From NCBI RefSeq assembly GCF_016924665.1, contig NZ_JAFFJT010000026.1:1-64000 (forward strand): DNA of 64,000 bases. The letters run 5' to 3'. The position numbers and the translations under genes were made by a program. Origin of the DNA: Nocardioides sp. SYSU D00038. Its GTDB lineage: Bacteria; Actinomycetota; Actinomycetes; Propionibacteriales; Nocardioidaceae. The notes below the pieces were generated by a model. That model was not told the DNA's origin and made no database searches. It saw only the letters and a list, made by a program, of their open reading frames with translations. Of this stretch, positions 54,454 to 63,137 are shown piece after piece; positions within the stretch are counted from its first letter, which is position 1, and every line of letters starts with the position of its first letter.

Positions 54454-54580
54454 TGAGTGGCTTAGACGCTGGCTGGCGAAGGCGCCGCCACTGAGCGGCG
54501 AGCAACGACGCAACCTCGCGGTCCTCCGCGACGCGGTGCGACGCCGGAAGGATCTCGAAGAGCGACCTAGGCAGTCCTGA
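54443..54580 (+). CDS. 45-residue small protein, third of a related trio
   Basis: GTG start within the preceding gene. The product reads MSRDEWLRRWLAKAPPLSG followed by EQRRNLAVLRDAVRRR. It shares the LAKAPPLS motif with the gene before it, suggesting tandem duplication. Basic C-terminus. Confidence 0.5.
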   Translation: MSRDEWLRRWLAKAPPLSGEQRRNLAVLRDAVRRRKDLEERPRQS

Positions 54581-54666
54581 AGCAGTGCGGCCGGGGCGCT
54601 CGTGCGCTCCTCTCTCGGGATCAACACTCCCTGGGCTGCGCTTCCAAGTCGCAGCGTGACACACGG

Positions 54667-55623
54667 TTAACGTGACTTGTCCATGAACAGCACGCCGGTG
54701 TGGGCCCGGCTGATCTCGCCGGGCCGGACCTGACCGGTGCCGCCGCCGACGACGCTCGCCTTGGTGGCGTCGTGGTGGGGTGCCGAGAACGGCGGCCGTA
54801 CCAGCAGCCCGTCGCCGGGTTCGAGCGCCCCGGCCAGCGAGTGGATGGCCGTCAGCTCGAGCGCCTCCTCCCGGGACAGGTCGGGCAGGATGCCGGGCAG
54901 CCGCTCGACCAGGCTGGTCTTGCCCGACCCCTTGGGGCCGGACAGCAGCAGGTGGTGGCCGCCCGCGGCCGCCACCTCGAGCGCGAACCGCGCGTCGGCC
55001 ATGCCGTGCAGGTCGGCGAGGTCGACCTCGTCGAGCCGGTCGTCGCCGCGCCACGACAGCAGCCGGGCCCAGGACAGCGGCGCCACCGGCGGCGCGGGTG
55101 GCACCTCGTCGCCGCGCAGCTCGGCCAGCACCTGCAGCAGCGAGCGCATGCCGAAGACCGCCATGTCGGGCACCATGGCCGCCTCTCCGGCCTGCGGCTC
55201 CGGCACGAAGACCCGGCGGATGCCGCGCTCGGCCGCGGCCAGCACCATGGGCAGCACTCCCTGCACCGGCCGCAGCCCGCCCGAGAGCGTCAGCTCGCCG
55301 ATCATCGCGGTGTCGCGCAGCAGCTCCTGGTCGAGCTTGTCGTCGGCGGCCAGGACGGCCGTAGCGATGGCGAGGTCGAAGTGGGTGCCGGTCTTGGGCA
55401 GGTCGGCGGGCGAGAGCAGCACGGTCGTACGACGGGTCGCGGGCCAGTCGAAGCCGGAGTTGATCACCGCCATCCGCACCCGGTCGCGCGACTCCTGGAG
55501 GGTGGCGTCGGCGCGCCCGACCAGCACGGTCGCCACCTGCCCGGGGCTGATGTCGGCCTGGACGTCGATGAGGTGGCCCACCGCGCCGCGCAGCGAGACC
55601 GAGTGGGCGGTCGCGAAGCTCAT
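54667..55623 (-). pseudogene. comM: comM N-terminal fragment (YifB/Mg-chelatase-like), split by insertion
   Basis: 318 residues: MSFATAHSVSLRGAVGHLIDV start, Lon-S5-like domain (about 20-170), Walker A SGPKGSGKTS at 228-237, PPFSAPHHDATKAS, then GEISRAHTGVLFMD where native sequence ends. The final residues KSR and the stop come from the element. The break falls inside Walker B, replacing its Glu, so the product should not hydrolyse ATP. The start overlaps the yraN stop (ATGA). ComM is a branch-migration helicase used in natural transformation. Confidence 0.95.
54679..54684. other. Right attachment junction (attR core)
   Basis: GTCCAT between element sequence ending AACGTGACTT and comM coding sequence beginning GAACAGCACGCC. 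AACGTGACT at 54669-54677 is the left arm of the reconstructed attP and is nearly the reverse complement of AGTTACGTT at the other end. Confidence 0.85.
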
Positions 55624-55988
55624 CCGCCGAGCCCCCGCACGTGGTCGACGAGCGCGGCACCGCGGGGTGGGCGCACCACGGCGACCAGGTCGATGCGCAC
55701 GTGGTCGCAGCGCACGCCGTGCTGCTCCATCCACAGCGCCGCGAGCCGCTGCAGCCGGGCCAGCTTGACCTCGTCGACGGCCTGGTGGGGGGTGCCGGCG
55801 GCCGTGCTCCGACGGGTCTTGACCTCGCAGACCACGAGCACGTCGCCGTCGCGCAGCACCAGGTCGAGCTCGCCCGCCGTGCAGCGCCAGTTGCGGTCGA
55901 GCACCACCATCCCCCGCTCCACGAGGTGGCGGGCCGCGATCGTCTCGCCGTAGGCCCCCAGGGCCCGTCTGCTTGCTGCCGTCGTCAT
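55620..55988 (-). CDS. yraN: UPF0102/YraN-family nuclease-like protein
   Basis: 122 residues from the ATG at 55988. GAYGETIAARHLVERGMVVLDRNWRC, GELDLVLRDGDVLVVCEVKTRRS shows the PD-(D/E)xK-like core (ELD, ExK). Function in vivo unknown. Fixed neighbour of comM and dprA. Confidence 0.93.
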   Translation of the reverse strand: MTTAASRRALGAYGETIAARHLVERGMVVLDRNWRCTAGELDLVLRDGDVLVVCEVKTRRSTAAGTPHQAVDEVKLARLQRLAALWMEQHGVRCDHVRIDLVAVVRPPRGAALVDHVRGLGG

Positions 55989-56212
55989 GTCGTGACCTCC
56001 TGCCCCGAGCCTCGGGGAGTTCGGGCCCGGGCGGGGCGGAGCGGGGTCCGGCTGTGGAGATCGGCCGCGCGGGCATGGCCTGTGGAGGCCACGTGGACTA
56101 TCCGATCGGTCGGACTCCCGCCACGAAGGGGTCATTTGCCCGCGGACCGGGGACCCGGGGGCCCGGCCGTCACTAGCCTTCGGGTGTCCGTCAACCGGGG
56201 AGGGTGTGAGGG

Positions 56213-56842
56213 ATGTCCGCGCGTGTGCGCTCGGGGGCCCGCGGTGCCGTGGCGCTGGAGGCTGCGCTGGTGACCCCGCTGGTGATGCTGCTGGCCCTGG
56301 GCATCGTCGAGCTCGCCATGCTGGTCAAGAACGACGTCGCGCTCACCTCCGCCGTGCGCACCGGCGGCCGCACCGCGTCGGCCAACGCCGGCGCGGGCCC
56401 GGGCGGCACCGCCGAGGGTGGCGACTGCCTCTCCCCCTGCTCCCCAACCAACGCCCCGATGCTCGCCCAGCTGGCCGCCAACGCGATCGAGCGGGCCGGC
56501 ACCGCGCTGCCCCGCGACTCCATCGAGGAGCTGTGGATCTACCGGGCCAACGACGAGGGCTACCCCGGCGCCGACGGCAGCAAGACGTGGACCTGCGCGA
56601 GCAGCTGCGTGCGCTACGTGTGGGTGCCGGCCAAGGACTCGTTCCGCTACTACGGCGGCAGCTGGGCCAGCGCCCAGATCAACGCCTGCCCCACGGTGGC
56701 CGAGAACGTCGGGATCTACCTGCGGGTCACCCACTCGTTCGTGACCGGGCTGTTCGTCGACGAGATCGACCTCGAGGACCACGCGGTCTTCACCTTCGAG
56801 CCGCTGCCGACCCTCACCTGCGCGCCGGGTAAGCACCCGTGA
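56213..56842 (+). CDS. TadE-like pilus assembly protein
   Basis: 209 residues. The N-terminal TadE motif is seen as RGAVALEAALVTPLVMLLALGIVELAMLVKNDVA, one TM with a preceding Gly for prepilin-type processing. The mature region has several Cys (GDCLSPCSP, CASSC) and aromatic residues. Overlaps the next gene by 4 bp (GTGA). No secretion ATPase (TadA) or flp prepilin gene lies in the window. Confidence 0.8.
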   Translation: MSARVRSGARGAVALEAALVTPLVMLLALGIVELAMLVKNDVALTSAVRTGGRTASANAGAGPGGTAEGGDCLSPCSPTNAPMLAQLAANAIERAGTALPRDSIEELWIYRANDEGYPGADGSKTWTCASSCVRYVWVPAKDSFRYYGGSWASAQINACPTVAENVGIYLRVTHSFVTGLFVDEIDLEDHAVFTFEPLPTLTCAPGKHP

Positions 56843-58710
56843 CCCGATCGTCCCCCCGGCGGGCCCGCGACGACGCGGGCTACGCCGCCCTGCTCGTCGC
56901 CTTCCTGGCGGCGTTCGTCTTCCTCGGCCTGGCCGCGGTGGGCGTCGACACCGCCCGCTGGTACCTCGAGGCCGAGCGGGTGCAGAAGGCCGCGGACGCC
57001 GCCGCGCTGGCCGGCGTCACCTACATGCCCACCGACCTGGCCAAGGCGACCTCGGCCGCGCTCGCGGTCGCCGCCGACAACGGCTACGCACCCGGCGACG
57101 ACGCCGCCGTGCAGGTCGAGCGCGGCGGCACCGCGAGCCAGCTGCGGGTCACGGTCACCAGCACCATCCCCAACACCTTCGGCGCCTACCTGGGGCTGAG
57201 CGAGTCGAGCATCAGCCGCTCCGCCACCGCCGACTACACCGCGCCCGCCCCGATGGGCAGCCCCTGCAACACCTTCGGCAACGAGCCGCCCAGCCAGCCC
57301 GCGCCCGCGCCGCAGCCGCAGGGGACGGCGCTGCCCGCGAGCCCGTTCACGACCTGCCCCAAGAACGCCACGACCGGCACCTCCTACCCCCAGTTCTGGG
57401 CGGCGCTGGAGGGCCCGAGCACCGACAAGGTGCAGGGCGACCGCTACGGCACCACCGACTGCACGGGCACGAGCAACAGCGGGACGACCTACCGGTGCGG
57501 CAGCGGCAGGAACTCCGAGACCCGGCCGGCCGGCTACTTCTTCACCGTGCACGTCGAGCCCGAGGCGATCGGCACGCCGGTGTCGGTGCAGGTCTACGAC
57601 CCCGCCTACGTGCACACCACCATCGACTGCTCGCTGCTGCCGGCCAGCACCGCGGTGCCCAACGCCGCCAACCATTGGACGACCACCGACGGCAAGGCGC
57701 GCTACACCTCCGAGAGCACCGGCACCCGCTACTGCTCCGGCGACTACAACCCCGGCTCGTCCTCGGCGGCCTCCGACCCGCCCACCACGTCGTTCGTGCT
57801 GCGCCAGCAGACCTCCACCTACAACCCGCTCTCCGGCGCGGCGATCGCGGGCTGCACCAAGCAGTTCCGGGGCATCCGCCCGAGCGGCTCGAGCACCACC
57901 GACCAACGCACCTGGTTCACCAACGCCCTGCGCCGCTACACCACGACCGGCACGACCAACGCGGCGTACAACCCCGAGCTGGCCCGGGTCTTCCACCAGT
58001 GGGTCGAGCTGTGCACCTTCACACCGTCCCGCGCGGGCGACTACTACCTGCAGGTGCGCACGAACGTCGCCCTGGGCGGCTCCCCGGTGGTCAACAGGAA
58101 CGAGCGGGGCACGACGTTCAGCTCGATGGTCTACGAGGACAACTCGGCCGTGGCCTCGGCGACCGGCAACACCCCCTCCGGCACGGGCCTCAACGCGTTC
58201 TCGGTGCGGGCGGTCCCGTCGAGCACGACGATGCGCACCCAGGTGTCGGTGTCGGGCTCGGACTCGATGCCGATCCTGCAGAACGTCGCCGGCTCCACCG
58301 CGGTCTTCAACCTGGTGCGGGCGCTGCCGGGCACCCACGGGCAGTACATCACCTTCGACGTCTTCGACGCCGCCGACGGGGCCACCACCAGCAGCGCCAC
58401 GATCCGGGTGCTCAAGCCGCTCGACGCCACCGGCTCGCTGGCCTCCGCCGCCCAGGTGCCGGGCTGCCGCGGCGCCAAGAACGGCGGCACGTTCGCCGCG
58501 CTGAGCAACTGCACGGCGACCGTGCGCAGCTCGACCCACGACGGCGCGCTGCAGAACATCGTGGTGCCGATCCCCCACGACTACGGCTGCGACGCCACCA
58601 CCCTCGGTGGCTGCTGGTTCCGGGTCGAGGTGAGCTTCCCGGGCACGGTCACCGACTTCACGACCTGGGACGCCAACATCGGTGGCGACCCGGTGCGGCT
58701 GGTCGACTGA
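56839..58710 (+). CDS. TadG-like exported protein with long Ser/Thr-rich region
   Basis: 623 residues, GTG start. N-terminal RDDAGYAALLVAFLAAFVFLGLAAVGVD then TARWYLEAERVQKAADAAALAG, the TadG/DUF2134 pattern. Beyond residue 135 the sequence is rich in Thr/Ser/Gly/Asn and Cys-poor beta motifs, resembling an exported adhesin-like region. Unusually long for TadG. Coupled to TadE. Confidence 0.75.
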   Translation: MTRSSPRRARDDAGYAALLVAFLAAFVFLGLAAVGVDTARWYLEAERVQKAADAAALAGVTYMPTDLAKATSAALAVAADNGYAPGDDAAVQVERGGTASQLRVTVTSTIPNTFGAYLGLSESSISRSATADYTAPAPMGSPCNTFGNEPPSQPAPAPQPQGTALPASPFTTCPKNATTGTSYPQFWAALEGPSTDKVQGDRYGTTDCTGTSNSGTTYRCGSGRNSETRPAGYFFTVHVEPEAIGTPVSVQVYDPAYVHTTIDCSLLPASTAVPNAANHWTTTDGKARYTSESTGTRYCSGDYNPGSSSAASDPPTTSFVLRQQTSTYNPLSGAAIAGCTKQFRGIRPSGSSTTDQRTWFTNALRRYTTTGTTNAAYNPELARVFHQWVELCTFTPSRAGDYYLQVRTNVALGGSPVVNRNERGTTFSSMVYEDNSAVASATGNTPSGTGLNAFSVRAVPSSTTMRTQVSVSGSDSMPILQNVAGSTAVFNLVRALPGTHGQYITFDVFDAADGATTSSATIRVLKPLDATGSLASAAQVPGCRGAKNGGTFAALSNCTATVRSSTHDGALQNIVVPIPHDYGCDATTLGGCWFRVEVSFPGTVTDFTTWDANIGGDPVRLVD

Positions 58711-58821
58711 GTCGCCCCCCGGGGGTCACCCCGGGCGTCGCCCCGGGACGGCGTTTGCGGGTGGGCGACCGGGTCGGCCGGCCCGGCCGGGCGCTCCCCC
58801 GGCCGGGTCGGCCGTCCCCCC

Positions 58822-58873
58822 GTGGTCGGGCCCCGTGGTCGGGCCCCGTGGTCGGGCCCCGTGGTCGGGCCCC
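58822..58873. repeat. Four tandem 13-bp repeats
   Basis: GTGGTCGGGCCCC occurs four times starting at 58822, 58835, 58848 and 58861, between the converging TadG-like genes. With the GC-rich CCCCGGG hairpins just before (about 58717-58755), it probably acts as a terminator region; the copies could be slippage products. Confidence 0.8.
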
Positions 58874-58874
58874 G

Positions 58875-60644
58875 TCAGCCCCGCAGCACCGGCTGGTTGC
58901 ACTGGGCAGCTGCGAGCACCCGGACGTCGGCACCAGCCAGGTGCAGGCCCAGCGCGTCGGCCAGCGGGCCGACCAGGCCGTTGACCCGCCCGATGAGCGG
59001 GTTGACCGTCGTGGTGAGCAGGTTGGCCACCGTGGTGGTGATCAGGCCGGTGGCGCCGAGCAGCCCGTTGACGACGCCGTTGACCGTGGTGACCACCAGG
59101 CCCTGCACGGCCTGCCCGAGCGGGAGGCCGAGGAGCCTGACGTCGGCCAGGGGGACGTTGGCGATCCGGATGTCGCTGATCGTCAGCGCGGTGGTGGTGC
59201 GCAGGGTGGCGTCGGGCAGCACGTGGTCGCCGCCGTCGACGGACTTCACCGAGCCGTAGGCGTCCGGCGGGACGGTCCAGGTCACGGTGGTCCCGGGGTT
59301 GGCGCCCTGGCCGAGCCGACTCTCGGCGGTCTGGCCGAGGTGGATGTCGGCGGTGATCAGACCGGTGAGCAGCGGGATGCCGAGCAGGTTCGCCTGCCCG
59401 ATGCCGATGTTGTCGCCGGTGATGCCGAGCTCGGTCACCACGCTCAGGCTGGCCAGGGAGGTCACGACGTCGACCGGCACCACGTCGGGACTGCAGGTGA
59501 CCTCGTCGAGGCGACCGGTGGCCTCGGCGGTGCGCACCGCCACGGTGAGCGGTCCGCCGATCCGGATCGTGCCGCCGAGCGGCACCGGCACCGTCGTGCC
59601 GACGGCGCCCGAGGCATCGAGCCGCACCTGGGCGGTGGTCGCCGTCGCGCCCCGCTTGCCGCAGGCCAGCCTCGGCCCCTCGATGATCGACAGCGACTGG
59701 GTCGTGCTGGCGAGGTTGGGCAGGTTGAGGTCGAGCCCGGGCACGGCGGCGAAGTGGTCGCCGTTCGCCACGAACACCGCACCGCCGATCAGGTCGAGCA
59801 CGCTGAGCTCGGCGATCAGCGCGGCGTCGCCGGCGGTCGACAGCGCGAGCACGTCGGCGACGTCGATGACCGTCGAGGCCACCACCGACGTCTGCGCGAG
59901 TCCCTCGAGCACGGTGGCCTGCACGACGCTGGTGGCGTCGCCCCGGTCGCGCAGCACGTCGGCGGCGGCGAGCATCAGGTCGGCCACGGTGAGGTCGTCG
60001 AGCGCGAGCAGCTCGTCGACGCTGCCCACGCCGATGTGGTCGGACTGCACCAGCCCGAGCAGGTCGACGGTGGCGGCGGCCAGGCCCTGGTAGCCGACCA
60101 CGTCGAGGTCGGTGTCGCCCAGCAGCGGGTTCAGCAGCGCGACCAGGGTGCCGGGGGCGCGGTTGAGGCCCACCGCGAACGAGCCGATCGTGAAGCAGGC
60201 GTTGCTGTCGGCGATGCCGACGGCCGAGCGCGAGGCGTTGCCGCGCCCGGGCATCAGCGCGAAGTCGATGCCCGACCGGGCGGTGACCTGCACGGCGGTG
60301 GGCGGGTCGACGCCGGGTGCGAAGACCCCGGCGTCGGTGACCGCGCCGAGCTCGTAGTCGACGACGAGGTCGTCACCGAGGGCCGAGCCCTCCTGCTGGG
60401 CCACGCTCTTGGTGCGCTGCGACTCCATCACCGGGGCCAGCGCGGCCGCCGGCCGCCCGTCGAGGTGGCGGGCGAGGTCGAGGGCCACGACGTCGGCGAC
60501 GGCCTGCATGTCGCGCCGCACCACCCGCTGCATGCCGAGGTCGACGGCGAACGCCGCCACCACCACCAGGCCCACGACCATCGCCGCGACCACCGGCACG
60601 ACCGAGCCGCGCTCGTCGCGCCGTGGCCGGGCCGGGGCGCGCAT
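58875..60644 (-). CDS. TadG-like exported protein
   Basis: 589 residues from the ATG at 60644. RDERGSVVPVVAAMVVGLVVVAAFAVDLGMQR is the TadG N-terminal anchor. The long mature part is rich in Val/Leu/Asp, with repeated LTVADLMLAAADVL-like and LLGLPLG-like helices and few Cys. The end (VNGLVGPLADALGLHLAGADV) is regular. Its start overlaps the TadE-like stop (ATGA). Confidence 0.75.
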   Translation of the reverse strand: MRAPARPRRDERGSVVPVVAAMVVGLVVVAAFAVDLGMQRVVRRDMQAVADVVALDLARHLDGRPAAALAPVMESQRTKSVAQQEGSALGDDLVVDYELGAVTDAGVFAPGVDPPTAVQVTARSGIDFALMPGRGNASRSAVGIADSNACFTIGSFAVGLNRAPGTLVALLNPLLGDTDLDVVGYQGLAAATVDLLGLVQSDHIGVGSVDELLALDDLTVADLMLAAADVLRDRGDATSVVQATVLEGLAQTSVVASTVIDVADVLALSTAGDAALIAELSVLDLIGGAVFVANGDHFAAVPGLDLNLPNLASTTQSLSIIEGPRLACGKRGATATTAQVRLDASGAVGTTVPVPLGGTIRIGGPLTVAVRTAEATGRLDEVTCSPDVVPVDVVTSLASLSVVTELGITGDNIGIGQANLLGIPLLTGLITADIHLGQTAESRLGQGANPGTTVTWTVPPDAYGSVKSVDGGDHVLPDATLRTTTALTISDIRIANVPLADVRLLGLPLGQAVQGLVVTTVNGVVNGLLGATGLITTTVANLLTTTVNPLIGRVNGLVGPLADALGLHLAGADVRVLAAAQCNQPVLRG

Positions 60645-61150
60645 CAGCTGACCTCCGCGGCCGCGGTGTAGGACAGCTCGTCGGGCAGCACCAGCCCGAC
60701 GCCGGGGACCGACGGGATGAGCGGGTGCGCGGCGTACTCGTGGACCAGGCTGACCCGCGCGCACGAGGCGGTGGGGGTCTGCTGGCAGGCCGCGATCGTC
60801 ACCGTGCAGGTGCCGACGTCGGCGGAGTCGCGGCGCAGCGCCCCGGACGCCGAGGTGGCCGCCCCGGCGGCGGTGGCGGCGCAGCTGACGCCGTAGGAGC
60901 CGAGCGACTCGTTGACGGCGTTCACCGCGGCGGTGAGCTTCGCCCCCGACGTCGTGCTCGGCAGCGCGACCGCGGCGGCCCGCGCCCCCTCGGCGGCACC
61001 CTGGCTCAGCCCCTGGCGGTAGCTGAGCATGTAGCCGTAGTTGATGAGGCCGAACGTGAGCAGCAGCAGCACGGGCACGATCAGGGCGAACTCGACCGCT
61101 GCCGCTCCCCCGTCCGTGCGTCGCTGCTGGCGCTTCCCTCCACCGGACAT
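60644..61150 (-). CDS. TadE-like pilus assembly protein
   Basis: 168 residues. N-terminal DGGAAAVEFALIVPVLLLLTFGLINYGYML is a TadE motif. Basic residues precede the TM. Two Cys pairs (GVSCAATA, VGTCTVTIAACQQT) in the mature region. It starts the minus-strand pair with the TadG-like gene; the two pairs converge. Confidence 0.8.
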   Translation of the reverse strand: MSGGGKRQQRRTDGGAAAVEFALIVPVLLLLTFGLINYGYMLSYRQGLSQGAAEGARAAAVALPSTTSGAKLTAAVNAVNESLGSYGVSCAATAAGAATSASGALRRDSADVGTCTVTIAACQQTPTASCARVSLVHEYAAHPLIPSVPGVGLVLPDELSYTAAAEVS

Positions 61151-61289
61151 GCGTGTACCCGCTTCTCGCTCCCTCGAGATGGCGATCCCTCAATCGCCGG
61201 CTGCGAATCTAGCCGCGCGGGGAGCCGGGCGTGGCCGAGTCGCGGAAACTCGACCGATCGGCCGAGCCGATGGTCTGGACCGGGGCGGG

Positions 61290-61598
61290 CTAGGACTTGG
61301 GGAGCTCGATCTCGCTCTGGTTGAGCTCCTCGACGTTGACGTCCTTGAACGTCAGCACCTTGACGTTCTTGGCGAAGCGGGCCGGTCGGTACATGTCCCA
61401 CACCCAGGCGTCGGCCATCGAGACCTCGAAGAACACCTCGCCCGACTCGGTGCGCGCCTTCACGTCGACCTGGTTGCACAGGTAGAAGCGGCGGTCGGTC
61501 TCGACGACGTACTTGAAGATGCCGACGACGTCGCGGTACTCCCGGTAGAGCGTGAGCTCCATCTCGGTCTCGTACTTCTCGAGCTCCTCGGCGCTCAT
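61290..61598 (-). CDS. DUF2469 protein
   Basis: 102 residues. MSAEELEKYETEMELTLYREY, YVVETDRRFYLCNQVDVKART and VSMADAWVWDMYRPARF are the conserved features. Strictly actinobacterial and always next to rnhB (Rv2901c in M. tuberculosis). Function unknown. Start overlaps the rnhB stop. Confidence 0.93.
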   Translation of the reverse strand: MSAEELEKYETEMELTLYREYRDVVGIFKYVVETDRRFYLCNQVDVKARTESGEVFFEVSMADAWVWDMYRPARFAKNVKVLTFKDVNVEELNQSEIELPKS

Positions 61599-62317
61599 GC
61601 ACTCTCCTGGTCGTGGGTGGCCGGGTCGGCGACCACGGACTCATTCTGCCCCTCGGGCAGCGGCTCGAGCCCGGCGGCCCGCCGCACGTTGACGAATCGC
61701 ATCCGGTGCACCGGCGAGGGCCCGTGGCGGGTGAGCGCAGCCGCGTGCACGTCGGTGATGTAGCCCTTGTGGGTCTTGAAGTCGTACGCCGGCCACTCGG
61801 CGTCGAGCTCGGTCATGATCCGGTCCCGGGTCACCTTGGCCAGCACCGAGGCGGCGGCGACGCAGGCCGCGACCCGGTCGCCCTTCCAGACCGCGAGGCC
61901 CGGCACGCCGAGGCCGTCGACGGAGAACCCGTCGCTCAGCACGTACGACGGCGTGACGTCGAGCAGCGCCACGGCCCGTCGCAGCGCCTCGACGTTGGCG
62001 ACGTGCATGCCGAGCCGGTCGCACTCCTCGTGGGAGACCACGACCACCGACCAGGCCAGCGCCCGTCGCACCACCTGGTCGTAGCAGCGCTCGCGGGCAC
62101 GGGCGGTGAGCAGCTTGGAGTCGGCGAGGCCCGGGACGATGCCCGCCCTGCCCGGCGGCAGGATCGCCGCGCCGGCGACGAGCGGGCCGGCGCAGGCGCC
62201 GCGCCCGGCCTCGTCGACCCCCGCGACCAGGTCGATGCCGTGGCGGCGCAGCGCGCGCTCGTAGCCGTAGAGCCCGGCGTCGCGCCGGACCGTCGCACCG
62301 CGAGGGAGCGTGCTCAC
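61595..62317 (-). CDS. rnhB: Ribonuclease HII
   Basis: 240 residues from a GTG that overlaps the lepB stop. Catalytic acidic residues in VAGVDEAGRGACAGPLV, the GLADSKLL motif, and the DG in LSDGFSVDG; AAASVLAKVTRDRIM is also typical. Removes ribonucleotides and primer RNA from DNA. Confidence 0.96.
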   Translation of the reverse strand: MSTLPRGATVRRDAGLYGYERALRRHGIDLVAGVDEAGRGACAGPLVAGAAILPPGRAGIVPGLADSKLLTARARERCYDQVVRRALAWSVVVVSHEECDRLGMHVANVEALRRAVALLDVTPSYVLSDGFSVDGLGVPGLAVWKGDRVAACVAAASVLAKVTRDRIMTELDAEWPAYDFKTHKGYITDVHAAALTRHGPSPVHRMRFVNVRRAAGLEPLPEGQNESVVADPATHDQESA

Positions 62318-63084
62318 TTCTCCGGGTCGGGGACGTCGTCGAAGCTGTCGGCGCGGCCCACCCCGGAGAAGTGCGACAGCGGCCAGACCAGCGCGAACAC
62401 CTTGCCGACCACGAGGTCGACCGGCACGAACTCCTGGCCGCTCACGCAGTCGGTCTCCTCGGGGGTGCACATGTGCACGGTCGAGTCGGCGGAGTCGTCG
62501 CGGTGGTCGCCCATCACGAAGACGTGCCCCTCGGGCACCGGGCCGGCCTGCCAGCTGCAGTTGCCGGTCATCGGGCCGTTGCACTTGGCCTTCTTGCGGT
62601 CGAGGGTGACGTAGTCGTCCTCGTCGAGCGCCTGGCCGTTGACCGAGATCCGGCCGTCGGCGTCGCAGCAGGTGATCACGTCGCCGGCGGTGCCGATCAC
62701 CCGCTTCACCAGGTGGCCGCCCTCGGGGTAGAGGCCGACCTTCGCCAACAGCCCGGTGACGCCGCCCTCGGGGCCGGCGTCGGCGGCGCCCAGCCAGCCG
62801 CCGGGGTCCTCGAAGACCACCACGTCGCCGCGCTCGGGCTCGCCGAACCAGTACGACGGCTTCTGCACCAGGATCCGGTCGTTCTTGACCAGCCCGGGCT
62901 CCATCGACTCCGACGGGATGTAGAAGGCCTGCACCAGGAACGCCTTGATGACCACGGCGAGCACCAGCGCGAAGCCCAGCAGCAGCAGGCTCTCCTGCCA
63001 CACGGGGAGGCTGGCGCGCTTGCGCTCGGCCGGGTCGCCGCCCGGGTCGGACGACGTGGCCGGCGGGGCCTGCTCTGAGGTCAC
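62314..63084 (-). CDS. lepB: Signal peptidase I
   Basis: 256 residues, GTG start. One N-terminal TM (SLLLLGFALVLAVVIKAFLVQAF), catalytic Ser in FYIPSESMEPGL, catalytic Lys in HLVKRVIGTAGD, GDHRDDSADS box near the end. Cuts signal peptides of exported proteins, including the element's exported products. It lies 54 bp downstream of rplS. Confidence 0.96.
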   Translation of the reverse strand: MTSEQAPPATSSDPGGDPAERKRASLPVWQESLLLLGFALVLAVVIKAFLVQAFYIPSESMEPGLVKNDRILVQKPSYWFGEPERGDVVVFEDPGGWLGAADAGPEGGVTGLLAKVGLYPEGGHLVKRVIGTAGDVITCCDADGRISVNGQALDEDDYVTLDRKKAKCNGPMTGNCSWQAGPVPEGHVFVMGDHRDDSADSTVHMCTPEETDCVSGQEFVPVDLVVGKVFALVWPLSHFSGVGRADSFDDVPDPEK

Positions 63085-63137
63085 CGGGTGAGTGTAGGCA
63101 GCGGTCGGAGGCCGGTGCGGGTGAACGCGCGGGGCGC

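Larger units (their letters stand above)
35017..54684. mobile_element. 19.7-kb serine-integrase element inserted in comM
   Basis: Bounded by GTCCAT at 35017-35022 and 54679-54684, the only sequence shared by both junctions. Joining the flanks restores one open comM frame (GVLFMD followed by EFPLF). The element carries an integrase at its left end, lower GC and different codon use from the flanks, phage-type small genes, a tape measure gene and accessory cargo. No terminase, portal, capsid, other tail, replication or conjugation gene is recognisable. I interpret it as a phage satellite or decayed prophage. Confidence 0.93.

Noticed and set aside
35017-54684. Complete inducible prophage
   Set aside because: No terminase, portal, capsid, tail tube, baseplate, endolysin or replication genes are recognisable in 19.7 kb.
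35017-54684. Integrative conjugative element
   Set aside because: No relaxase, FtsK/TraB-type translocase or type IV secretion genes were seen.
54679-54684. tRNA gene as the integration site
   Set aside because: Both flanks are comM coding sequence, and no cloverleaf can be drawn across either junction.
57495-60671. 1058-codon plus-strand frame across the TadG genes
   Set aside because: It spans a convergent gene pair, is His/Arg/Gly-rich without domains, and conflicts with clear TadE/TadG frames on both strands.
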